NCBI GenBank assembly: GCA_947044405.1
Contig: CAMRHE010000329.1
Coordinates: forward strand, 1,114,501-1,178,500
Reading direction: 5' to 3'
Length of the DNA stretch: 64,000 nt
DNA from: Leptodactylus fallax
Lineage: Eukaryota; Chordata; Amphibia; Anura; Leptodactylidae
In this document: positions 37,789 to 47,972 of the stretch, piece after piece
How the letters are laid out: each line of letters opens with the position of its first letter
Numbering within the stretch: the first letter of the stretch is position 1
Program-made: the position numbers and the translations under genes
Notes under the pieces: generated by a model
Database searches by the model: none
Told to the model about the DNA's origin: nothing
What the model saw: only the letters and a program-made list of their open reading frames with translations

Positions 37789-38126
37789 TATATCCTATTG
37801 TGTCTGAATTGTGTTCATTGTTGTCTGTTCTTAAATATGAGTGTGTCTTCTGTATATGTAACTTCAAATCCTATTACACATCCCAGGATGTCAATTGAAT
37901 TGGACATGATCAACTCGTCTACAAGCTAATGCAAAAAAAACCCAGTGCCTTTGTGTAGGGTCATACTAGACACCACAGTTACCTGGGAAAACCTCTGTAT
38001 GGAACAAAGGAATAATATAGCTTCAAAGGCACATATGACATAATTCATGTTTTATAACCATCCGTGTACGGGACTATGGTCAGGAAACAGATAGTTTTCT
38101 AGGCTCAAGCACTTGGACTGATAACT

Positions 38127-38187
38127 CATAGATTGTAAGCCCTTGCAGGCAGGGTCCTCTATCCCACTGTGCCAGTCGGTCACTGTT
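38127..38187 (+). repeat. LINE tail fragment
   Basis: The text around ATTGTAAGCCCTTGCAGG and CCACTGTGCCAGT matches the tail of the CR1/L2-like copy at 8200-8260. It is cut on the right by a MITE. Confidence 0.65.
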
Positions 38188-38419
38188 AGGGTGTGTTCAC
38201 ACGGCGGAAAATTAAAATCATTTTCCGCTGCCGGAATTTTCGCCACAGTCTGCCGCGACAGGATGCTGATGCCAGAATTGGATTGAGCAGCAGGCAGAAG
38301 TATAAAGACTTCCTATATATTTCCCATTCTTTTTGTAGCCATTCTGGGCTTTGGCTCAAAAAAACGCAGCAAAATCTCCAACAAAAAAAGCTGCGTTTCC
38401 GCAACGTGGGGCCGTAGCC
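38188..38419. repeat. MITE-like repeat
   Basis: It begins GGGTGTGTTCACACGGCGG and ends CAACGTGGGGCCGTAGCC, a pattern of short frog transposon derivatives. A second copy of the right-hand text lies at 39688-39706, beyond the piggyBac insertion. Confidence 0.5.
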
Positions 38420-38423
38420 TTAA

Positions 38424-39641
38424 CCCTGCTGTTCTGTTCGGTCAAAAATGACCGAATTTGAAATTTGATATTTTTTAAAATATTCATTATGCGGTTCTAA
38501 AACTTGTGGTTCATTGACTTTTCCTCATTTGAGGGGTTCTTACTAATAGCAGTTTTTATTTATTTATTTTTTGTTTACTTTTTGCTCCACGTCTTTTTTT
38601 ACACTTGTACTGTTCGGTCAAAAATGACCGATAGCCTTTTATACTAATCTCCAGCCATTTTTTAAAAAAAATAAAGGGGTTATAATCTCATTTTGGTCTA
38701 TATAGTTCATCTACTACTATTTATCAATTTATCTAGGTCCTTTACATTACAATGCCACAAAAGGGGCAGTTGATACTCTAGATCAACTGATAGGCACTTA
38801 CACCTGTAAACGCAAAACTAATCGGCCAATGGTTGTTTTTTTACAACATTCTTGATGTGTCGGCGTACGATGCATTTGTGTTATGGCGTGAAATAGACCC
38901 AAATTGGAACAAAAATAAACTATATAAAAGAAGAATTTTTTTAGAGGAGTTGGGAAAATCACTGGTTAGCCCATATATTGAACAAAGAAAAGTAACACCC
39001 AGAGATGATGGAGCTGCAGCCATTGTCCACAGGATCCAACAGCATGCTGAAGAAAGTGAACCAAGGGCTTCCGCTAGCACTGCGACGATACCCACGGCCT
39101 CCACCAGCAGTGCAACCAGCCTAAAACGGAAACGATGCGCCTTATGTCCAACATCAAGTAATCACAAATCAAATGTGATATGTTGCAAATGTGCAAAGTA
39201 CTTATGCAAAAGACATGAAAATTATACTTGCGACGAATGCAAACAGTAAATTTAGCACCTTGAACCTTATTTCACATTTTATATAGAAAAAACTAGACTT
39301 TTTATTTTTTATTTTTTGAGAAAAATATATTTACATACAGTTTGATGTTATTCGTTATAGTTTACAGTTTTATAAAGATTTTTTTTTTTGTGCAAATGTG
39401 CAATATGCATGAATAATGCAATAAGGCCATGTAACATTTTTTGACACAAAAAAAATAAAAATTAAGTTTTTGATTTCATTTTTCATTTGTTTATGAACAA
39501 CCATGTTCACATACAATATAATAATGCAAAAGAAATTCAAATAAAACACTTAAGTTAGTTAAAAATTCAGACTTTAATAGGCCCGGTCAAAAATGACCGG
39601 AACATTATATGTGTATAGTAGAACCGAACAGAACAGCAGGG
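38424..39641 (+). mobile_element. piggyBac element with internal deletion
   Basis: TTAA occurs on both sides (38420-38423 and 39642-39645). The termini are CCCTGCTGTTCTGTTCGG and the exact inverse CCGAACAGAACAGCAGGG. The palindromic block GGTCAAAAATGACC occurs three times: just inside both ends (38438, 39586) and at about 38614. At 1218 bp it keeps only the end of a transposase gene and could move only with help from a full copy. Confidence 0.9.
38833..39249 (+). pseudogene. C-terminal part of a piggyBac transposase
   Basis: The 138-residue frame begins FFYNILDVSAYDAFVLWREI and ends with the family's cysteine-rich zinc-binding tail (KRKRCALCPTSSNHKSNVIC, then CKCAKYLCKRHENYTCDECK). The catalytic Asp region is missing. 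The frame has stayed open, so the copy is probably young. The first Met is chance, since the homology extends upstream of it. Confidence 0.85.
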
Positions 39642-39654
39642 TTAAACACCTTTC

Positions 39655-40740
39655 CTGGAAAAACATCCTTTTTAGTGGCCATTACTACAACGTGGGGCCG
39701 TAGCCTAATACTAGTTCTGGACAGAGGTTCAAACAGTTCCATAGTAAGACATTTTAGCACAATATTGAGATCCCAACATGGTTAGGAGAACATCTTCCTA
39801 GGACACAGCCTATTTGCTCCAGAAAAAAACCTATTTATCCAACAATAACTGGCAAGGTCCTTGTCAAAATAATTATTATGGACAGAAACCAGAACTTTAA
39901 GGGTACTGGTTTTAAACCTACTGGAGAAAACCTAGAATCTGGGCTAGATTTGGATGATTCATATCCAGAACAGGAACGTTTTCCATACCTTACTATAAAT
40001 AGTGTTAGTAACAGTTTTCATACCTGCTTGCAAGATTCTAATGACTGGGAAAGATAAACCTCTGCATCTCAGAATGGAGCTTTCAGAAGCCAGGCTGATA
40101 GATGGAGTCTTTGCGGATTCCCATGAAGAAGGAGACCCTGAGACATAAGGTTAGGTTCACACCCTCGCCCGGTCTCCGTTCGGGGTTTCCATCCCCAAAT
40201 CCGCTTAAAAAATGCGGAGAGAAAAGTCCTGCAAGCAGGTGGAAACCCAACGAATCCCATTATAGTTTTTTGGGTCCACGGGTTTCTGCGGGTAACCGCT
40301 TTTTGAAGCGGATTAGGTTTCCGTTCATCGGGTTCCCAAGCGAACCCGACGAACGGAAATCCGAACGCAGGTGTGAACCTAGTGTAAGCTCTGGGATAGC
40401 AGGGAGTGTTAGTGGTCCTGCTGTTGACAATGCTGTACCAGGCCCTTTATGGCTAAAGAGGTGTTATCAGAATCACCTTTGATTTCTCCATTCTTGTCTT
40501 CTGCAGAACTTTTGGCAATAATGGGATCGAAGGAAAAGCATAAGACAATGTGAAGTCCACTCCTATGCAAACGTCTCTTGGATTAAGAGAGAGGAAATAC
40601 CTGGTTTTTGAGTTCTCTTGGTTTGCAAACAGATCCACCTCTGGAGTTCCCCATATCTATGTAACCTGGAGGTAAATCTCTTAACCACCAATCGTTTGGA
40701 TTTACTCATTTCCTGCATAGGAAGTCGGCTTAATATTTAT
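39655..40740 (-). mobile_element. DIRS-like retroelement fragment (RNase H to tyrosine recombinase)
   Basis: Read on the minus strand, 40740-40453 recalls the RT/RNase H end (WGTPEVDLFANQENSKTRYF, then YAFPSIPLLPKVLQKTRMEK). The 40140-40070 stretch reads GLLLHGNPQRLHLSAWLLKA. Then 40045-39715 resembles a tyrosine recombinase N-part (TIYSKVWKTFLFW, STLKVLVSVHNNYFDKDLAS). This is the gene order of DIRS-type elements. Stops and frame changes are frequent. A MITE sits inside at about 40145-40390. Confidence 0.7.
40145..40390. mobile_element. MITE inside the DIRS-like fragment
   Basis: The inverted ends are TTAGGTTCACAC and GTGTGAACCTAG. The inside is GC-rich with internal self-complementarity. 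It splits readable DIRS-like coding text on both sides. Confidence 0.65.
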
Positions 40741-41190
40741 AACGCTCCAAAAATTACCCTTTTTTGGGAGTAAAGGTGCTTGCCCATGGTTTCTTAGACA
40801 CATATGTCGGTTATTTTGTAAATAGTAATGGTTTTGTAGAAAGATTAGTCCATTGGGATGGCTTGTAAGTGCTACAGGGGCTTATTGTTAATTGGGAGAC
40901 AAATTTGTGGTAGTTATTTTTTTTTTTTATTCCAACTCTGTGGCACCATCAGCATGGTACAGTGAAATGTGATGGTAGACCAGGCCGCAGGACGTGTCTG
41001 CCTGAGTGGTGGTAGGAGTAGGATTAGTAGCTTAGGAGTAGCAGCAGTACAGTAAATGAAAGATGACAATACAGGGAGACGGTGACATCACTATTCGGAA
41101 GCATCAGCCAGAGGTCTGTGACGACCCTCACGGATCCACGCCTGATTCAAAGTAATTTTTTTCACGCTACCTGTGGACTGTTTTGTCCTT
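40741..41190. other. Intergenic stretch, nothing recognised
   Basis: There is no open frame or repeat end I can support. A T-run lies near 40918-40928. Confidence 0.4.
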
Positions 41191-41785
41191 TTAGGTGTTA
41201 CAACGCCACCAGCAACACCTTCTCAGCCTAACACTTGAGGCCGGACAAGATAAAACTTCTATGGTAAACTGGGCCAGCTCCTTCCACTGCTCTAACCTAT
41301 TGGCCCAGAATTCCATAGGGTCAGAGTTATCTGCTAGACTATAGGTGTACTCTAGGGTGTCAATTGCCTGTTGTGGCTCCAGTTGGCGCTGAGAGCTGAA
41401 AAATTTCTGGTTCATCATCTTCCACTGTACTGGGCCTGGCCGCTGCTTTTACCCCTCCTGACACTTGTGGCACTGGCAGAAGAGATGGAGCGTTGGTTGA
41501 GTGAGGTGGACTTGTCGCGGCAGAGGACACCTGGGTACACGTGTGACTGACAGTTGCAGTGCTCTCCCTAAATGCTGGGGCAAGCTGGGCATACAGCATA
41601 TCCTGATAATATTCTAATTTTACTCCCCTTTTTGGAAGCAGGGAAGTATTCCTCAATTTTGTCTTTATAGCGAGGTCTAAAAGAACTGCCATCCAGTACT
41701 CATCCCTCTGCTTGTTGCTAATAATACACTTATCGCTGTGTAAGCAGTGGAGCATACAGCCTGCCACGCTTGCCAGAATGTGCAC
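41191..41785 (-). mobile_element. hAT transposase C-terminal remnant
   Basis: Two frames follow one another on the minus strand. One contains KQRDEYWMAVLLDLAIKTKL (41785-41360). The next contains ANRLEQWKELAQFTIEVLSC and PASSV (41418-41191), the typical dimerisation region of hAT transposases. The frame slips just before the expected ERVFS-type motif. No terminal repeats were identified. Confidence 0.65.
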
Positions 41786-42307
41786 AGACCCAGGTTCTAA
41801 ACTCCAGGTTCAACAATAAACATCACTAAACTAAAATATTAAACTAAGGCCCCTTTCACATCACGTTATAGAGGTCCGCCTGACTGATACATTTTTATAG
41901 CTGTTTACCTTGTAAAAACGTGTCAGTCAGCGGACCCATTGCCTCCAATAAAAAAAAAAAAAAAATCCGTTATGGTCTCTGTATGCCCCCTGTCCGTTGT
42001 TTCAAACGGACAGAAAAGCGTGTACTACCACGCATTTCTGTCCTTTAACAACAACAGATCCGCGATGGTTCGTTTTCAATTTACTATAGTCTTCTATGTA
42101 AACGGATACAAGCGATTTGCAGTCGCTTTCAGCATTCTGTTATGGCTTTAGTTAATGCCCTGAAGAGGGAACCCTCCCCCATGAGCCACAACTCAGCCCC
42201 TCTTTATTGCGCAGAAACCACACAGCAGGGTCTTGGAAGAAGGAGAAGCCAATTCTTCATAAGGTAAGCCCCAACTCTGTCCTAGCTGAAATGGCCACCC
42301 CTCCCTT

Positions 42308-42555
42308 CCCTGGTCCCAGCATGAATGATCCTGTCATTGTGACCCCCTTAGAGAAATGGCTGCCGCCCCTCTTCCACCTCTCAGCTCCTGAATGTTTCCG
42401 GCGCCACCCCAGTCCTATCTTCTCCTCCCCTGGAGGGGCGGCACTCATGGCAAGGCAGGTCACAATGGCAGGATCATGAGAGGTGGGGGAGGGGTGACAG
42501 CCATTTCTCTAATGGGGGTCACAAATGGCAGTATCATTCATGCTGGGACCAGGGG
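42308..42555. repeat. Imperfect inverted repeat
   Basis: About 55 bases at 42308-42362 (GGTCCCAGCATGAATGATCC and on to GAGAAATGGCTG) are reverse-complementary to 42499-42555 with a few mismatches and small gaps. The spacer is about 136 bases. Confidence 0.75.
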
Positions 42556-42645
42556 TGGGGGTAGCACACGTGGGGAGGGGCAAACAAACCCTTATGGCTG
42601 CCCCCCCCCACCCCACGTTCTACCTACCTCTGATGATATTAGGTA

Positions 42646-42838
42646 AGGCTCGGATCACATCTGCGCTTGCCAATCCACATGGAGTTTACGTTCCCCCGCA
42701 AGCAGCACTTTTCTCTCTCCGCATTTTTCGCCCTTTTCGGGCGGAAACCAAACAAAAACCATGCGGACCCCATTATAGTCTAGGTTTCCTAAGCGGACTC
42801 CCCAAACGGAAACCCGAGTGCAGATGTGAACCTAGCCT
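42646..42838. mobile_element. MITE with AGGCTCGGATCACATCTGC ends
   Basis: The ends AGGCTCGGATCACATCTGC and GCAGATGTGAACCTAGCCT are inverted with a few differences. It is about 190 bp and non-coding. Confidence 0.65.
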
Positions 42839-43080
42839 GAAGCACAGGTGGGGGGGTGGGGTGGCAGAGGTAAACTTAAAAAACTGATCCATATTTTTGG
42901 CAAAAAAACTGATGCAAACAATTGCACATCCATTAATGGATCTGTTTTTTTGATGCATGAATTGACATCAGTTTGCATAAGTTTTTTGATTAAAATAACG
43001 GAAAGGGGCCTAAAACATATTTACATGCTGAAAAGATTCTGTTTTTTCCTCTAAAAACTTGTTAATTTAAAGTTTTACAG

Positions 43081-44295
43081 ATGTGTGGTATAGGCGGAAA
43101 CAGTCTACAATGCAGAGTGCAGGCTTTGATGGGCACTGTGGGCAGTAGTATCTTGAGTCTCTCCAAATACCCTGTTTGGCACAAACCCTGCACCTTTTCT
43201 GGGGATTTTGTTTATTTTCTGTTGGTGGAAGGCTGTCAGGAAAATGTCTGTCGTGCAGCCTGCTACTGGGGCTGTTGTATCAGCATGGATGGTGCTGAGC
43301 AGGAAGACATTTCACTTGTCCCTATATTTTATTGCCAGCAGTTCTGAGCTACGCAGCTATGGGGACTCGACCCGTTTCAGTCTCGTATTTATATGTCTCT
43401 CTGGAGAGCCCTTCCGATTGGATCTTACGGTATCACAAGTAATTGTGCCCTCCATGTACAAATGTTTAAAAAGTGATATACTTGTGTAATAATTGTCCAA
43501 GTATAAGTGACAGCCCTGATGAAGTAATGGGTTTATGAGATCCCACACAATCCTGCCATTAATACCCATGTAGGTTGGACAACCAGGGGGACTAAGAAGG
43601 CAGTCTTTTCCCTCATCAATTCTGAAGGTATAGGTATAGCCAGTGCCACTTCCACAAACTTTGCAGAGCTTAACTCCATACCTTGCCCTCTTGCTTGAAT
43701 ACAAGGCGGCCTGTGAAATGAATCAGGGATCCATCAATCGCTGTTTTTATCGGGAGTGTAACCACTACAGAAATGTTGTTGAAATGATTAATGAGAGGCC
43801 TGATGCTTCGCTCACACTTGCGTCTGCCGTGAATCCGACCTAAATGTCAGAAAAAAGGATTGGAAAAGGTTTGAAACAGTTTGTTTGTTAACCCATTCAC
43901 TTCAATGGGTTTTTAAAGCAATGCGCAGGTGTCCGATTGCAGCCTCTGCGCTGCGAAACCATTTTTTTTGCTCGTACACAACGTCCTGCATGTCCGACTT
44001 TGTGTCCGGCCAAAAAAAACGGCATTTGAAACCTTTCCCAATCCTTTTTTCTGACATTTAGATCGGATTCATGGCGGGCGGACTCCGGGCGCAAGTGTGA
44101 GCGAAGCCTTAGTTTGTATAACCTGTCTTTACGCCTTCCAACTTGTGTGGGACAAAAGGCATTATCACTGAAATGTAAGAATCTCAATAAAGCTTCATAT
44201 CGAGTCTGGGTCATCACAGCAGAAAATACTGGCATGTGGTGAATGGAGTTGGTAGACCAGTATGCCTTCAGTTTTGATTTCTTTGTAAGTCCCAT
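43081..44295 (-). mobile_element. piggyBac transposase pseudogene, interrupted by a MITE
   Basis: Reading down the minus strand: MGLTKKSKLKAYWSTNSIHH and VFSAVMTQTRYEALLRFLHF to RRKDRLYKL (44295-44110); then the MITE; then VCGSGTGYTYTFRIDEGKDC and GRIVWDLINPLLHQGCHLYL with DNYYTSISLFKHL, the catalytic-core region (43704-43357); then LLSTIHADTT and a cysteine-rich tail (about 43310-43081). Frameshifts and stops separate the pieces. The N-terminal side is deleted relative to the other arm (7781-8690). The pieces together cover most of the family length. Confidence 0.8.
43805..44107. mobile_element. MITE inside piggyBac
   Basis: The inverted ends are GCTTCGCTCACACTTGCG and CGCAAGTGTGAGCGAAGC with one base different, extending inward as a longer imperfect repeat (AAATGTCAGAAAAAAGGATT and its inverse). 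It lies within transposase coding sequence. Confidence 0.8.
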
Positions 44296-44966
44296 ACTAA
44301 TCCGGAGGATACCATGGCAGGGCCTAGAAACACAAACAAATGCATTTTTGTTAATTTCTACATACTTTCCCTGGCCTTTGGTTATTATACTCTGGGACCT
44401 AAGAAAATTAAAAGAAAATGATTGTTTATTTTTATATGTGATCTAGGGAAAGGGGTGATTTTAATTTTTATATTTTTAAGTTTTTTTTAATACTTTGAAA
44501 AAAACGTTTTTTGTTTTTTTTAAATTTTCAGACCTCCTAGGGACCTTGAACCCTAGGGGGTCTGATCACTAATACTATACACTGCCATACTAAGGTATTG
44601 CAGTGTATAGTAAAATCCACTAGCAGTGTGTAATAGAACTGTAGTAATGCCAAGTCTAGGAGCCTTCAATGGGCTCCTGGCTGTCATGGCAACCAGGAAC
44701 GTCATCAGAGGGTGGCGATTGTTAAAAATGGCGATACAGAGATATGTCGGACTTTCTCTTTCTGCTGTGCCGCCTCTCCCCAGTCCATTTTCATTATGAA
44801 TTACATTTTCTCCAAAAATAAATGGAGGGTTCCCGAGGTTTGTCTCACGCCTATAAAATCGCCTTTCTACCCACTGCTGTCGCAAGATGTAAGGGGTGAA
44901 TATAATGTTTATCAATCTCTTGTACATCCCTATGTAAAAAAACCCAGCAGTGCCCATGTGGAGGTA

Positions 44967-46560
44967 CAGTGGGGAAAAAAGTATTTAGTCAGCCACCAAT
45001 TGTGCAAGTTCTCCCACTTAAAAAGATGAGGCCGGCCTGTAATTGTCATCATAGGTAGACCTCAACTATGAGAGACAAAATGAGAAAACAAATCCAGAAA
45101 ATCACATTGTCTGATTTTTAAAGAATTTATTTGCAAATTATGGTGGAAAATAAGTATTTGGTCAATAACAAAAGTTCATCTCAATACTTTGTTCTATATC
45201 CTTTGTTGGCAATGACAGAGGTCACACATTTTCTGTAAGTCTTCACAAGGTTGGCACACACTGTTGCTGGTATGTTGGCCCATTCCTCCATGCAGATCTC
45301 CTCTAGAGCAGGGATGTTTTGGGGCTGTCGCTGGGCAACACGGACTTTCAACTCCCTCCAAAGGTTTTCTATGGGGTTGAGATCTGGAGACTGGCTAGGC
45401 CACTCCAGGACCTTGAAATGCTTCTTACGAAGCCGCTCCTTCGTTGCCCTGGCGGTGTGCTTGGGATCACTGTCATGCTGAAAGACCCAGCCACGTTTCA
45501 TCTTTTATGTCCTTGCTGATGGAAGGAGGTTTGCACTCAAAATCTCACGATACATGGCCCCATTCATTCTTTCATGTACACGGATCAGTCTTTGCAGTGA
45601 AACAATCCCAAAGCATGATGTTGCCACCCCCATGCTTCACAGTAGGTATGGTGTTCTTTGGATGCAACTCAGCATTCACTCTCCTCCAAATACGACGAGT
45701 TGTGTTTCTACCAAACAGTTCTACTTTGGTTTCATCTGACCATATGACATTCTCCCAATACTCTTCTGGAACATCCAAATGCTCTCTAGCAAACTTCAGA
45801 CGGGCCCGGATATGTACTGGCTTAAGCAGGGGGACACGTCTGGCACTGCAGGATCTGAGTCCCTGGCGGTGTAGTGTGTTACTGACGGTAGCCTTTGTTA
45901 CGTTAGTCCCAGCTTTCTGCAGGTCAGTCACTAGGTCCCTCCCGTGTGGTTCTGAGATTTTTGCTCACCGTTCTTGTGACCATTTTGACCCCACGGGGTG
46001 AGATCTTGCGTGGAGCCCCTGATGGAGGGAGATTATCAGTGGTCTTGTATGTCTTCCATTTTCTAATTATTGCTCCCACAGTTGATTTCTTCACACCAAG
46101 TTGCTTGCCTATTGCAGATTCAGTCTTCCCAGCCTGGTGCAGGGCTACCATTTTGTTTCTGGTGTCCTTCTGCAGCTCTTTGGTCTTCACCATAGTGGAG
46201 TTTGGAGTGTGACTGTATGAGGTTGTGGACAGGAGTCTTTTATACTGATAACAATGTCACACAGGAGCCATTACTACAGGTAATGAGTGGAGGACAGAGG
46301 AGCCTCTTAAAGAAGAAGTTACAGGTCTGTGAGAGACAGAAATCTTGCTGGTTTGTAGGTGACCAAATACTTATTTTCCACCATAGTTTGCAAATAAATT
46401 CTTTAAAAATCAGACAATGTGATTTTCTAGATATGTTTTCTCATTTTGTCTCTCATAGTTGAGGTCTACCTATGATGTCAATTACTGGCCTCTCTCATCT
46501 TTTTAAGTGGGAGAACTTGCACAATCGGTGGCTGAATAAATACTTTTTTTTTCCCCACTG
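44967..46560 (-). mobile_element. Tc1-like element (family gamma), near full length, transposase in three frames
   Basis: The ends are CAGTGGGGAAAAAAGTATTT and an inverted counterpart, each at TA. On the minus strand, 46193-45924 encodes the helix-turn-helix ([39 protein letters not shown]). Next, 45931-45572 holds LRSCSARRVPLLKPVHIRAR and IWSDETKVELFG. Last, 45501-45181 holds [16 protein letters not shown] and [17 protein letters not shown]. Two frame changes make it inactive, though both Asp and the Glu regions remain. At 1.6 kb it is the usual Tc1 size. Confidence 0.9.
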
Positions 46561-46881
46561 TAAAGGGGAACGACTAAACGGGTGGTAAAAAAGTTTTTGA
46601 GAAAACCATTGGCCACATTCTGGGCATGAAAATGACTTTATTTCTATGTGACGACTTTTAAATGAGTTAAGTTTCATTAAACGTCAACAATTAAATGAAA
46701 TATCGTCACAAAAGTAGGTGGAAACGATAAACATGGGAAGCTTCTTTCTCCAGAGTGTGTCCTCGTAAAATCCAGTTGCAACAGGATAAGTGGTATGGTC
46801 AATGGGAGACCAGGGGTCAGATTTTGTCAAAAAATATGAGGCGCTTACTGTTAAACAAGGTGAGATTTTCCAGTAAAACAT

Positions 46882-47972
46882 TTACGTCATCCTTGTCTTC
46901 TCTCCTGTGTGAATTCTCTGATGTGCAACAAAAGTTGATTTATAGCTAAAACATTTCCCACATTCTGAACATGAAAATGGCTTCTCTCCTGTATGAGTTC
47001 TCTGATGTTGAACAAACTGTGACTTTTGGTTAAAACCTTTGTCACATTCAGAACAAGAAAAGGTCTTCTCCCCTGTGTGGATTCTCTGATGATTGGCAAG
47101 TTCTGATTTTTGATGAAAACATTTGTCACATTCGGAACATGGAAATGGCTTCTCTCCTATGTGAATTCTCAGATGTCTATTAAGATCTGATTTTTGGTGA
47201 AAACATTTGCCACATTCTGAACATGAAAATGGTTTCTCCCCTGTGTGAATTCTCTGGTGTTGGAAAAAATGTGACTTCCGCATAAAACATTTGCCGCACT
47301 CTGAACATGAAAATATGTTCTGCTCTGTGTGGATTCTCTGATGTATAACAAGGTCTGATTTCTGGTTAAAACATTTGCCACACTCCGAACATGAAAATGG
47401 CTTCTCCCCTGTATGAGTTCTCTGGTGTCTAACAAGTGCACATCTGTGGCTAAAACCTTTGCCACATTCTGAACAGGAAAATGGCTTCTCCCCTGTATGA
47501 GTTCTCTGATGTTGAACAAAATGTGACTTCCGAATAAAATATTTGCCACACTCTGAACATGAAAATGTCTTCTCCCCTGTATGAATTCTCCAATGCTTGG
47601 CAAGTTTTGATCTCTGGTTAAAACATTTGCCACATTCTAAACATGAATAAGGCTTCTCTCCTGTGTGAATTCTCTGATGCTCAACAAGATCTGTTTTATG
47701 GCTAAAACATATTGCACATTCTGAACATAAAAGTGGCTCAGTGTAAATTCTTTGATGTTCTCCTGTTCTGTGATTTTTATTTTCCTCAGCAGTCTGTGAA
47801 TCAGAAGATTGGACGTGTATAATAGGATCAGATGATAGATCTTTACTGTGAAGGGCTGAGGGTATATCTGGGGTAATGACATGTTCTTCATATAGATCTT
47901 GTGTGATACCATGATCATCTGCTTTAGAATCTGAAAATACTGGGTGTTCCTCTGAACTCCTGGTGCAGCCAC
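46882..47972 (-). CDS. Gene E finger exon: 10 C2H2 fingers
   Basis: After the acceptor TTGGCAG the exon reads [20 protein letters not shown], a linker with [20 protein letters not shown], then ten fingers, ending GEKTRMT. One linker is unusual (HTEQNIF between fingers 5 and 6), and finger 1 is preceded by YTEPLL rather than TGEKP. Decayed finger text continues below 46882. Confidence 0.9.

Larger units (their letters stand above)
41848..43013. repeat. Possible composite element with AGGCCCCTTTC ends
   Basis: TAAGGCCCCTTTCACAT near 41848 and GAAAGGGGCCTA ending near 43013 are inverted. Between them lie an imperfect inverted repeat and a smaller MITE. A target duplication is not evident, so the outer ends may be a chance pairing of two related MITEs. 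Confidence 0.35.
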
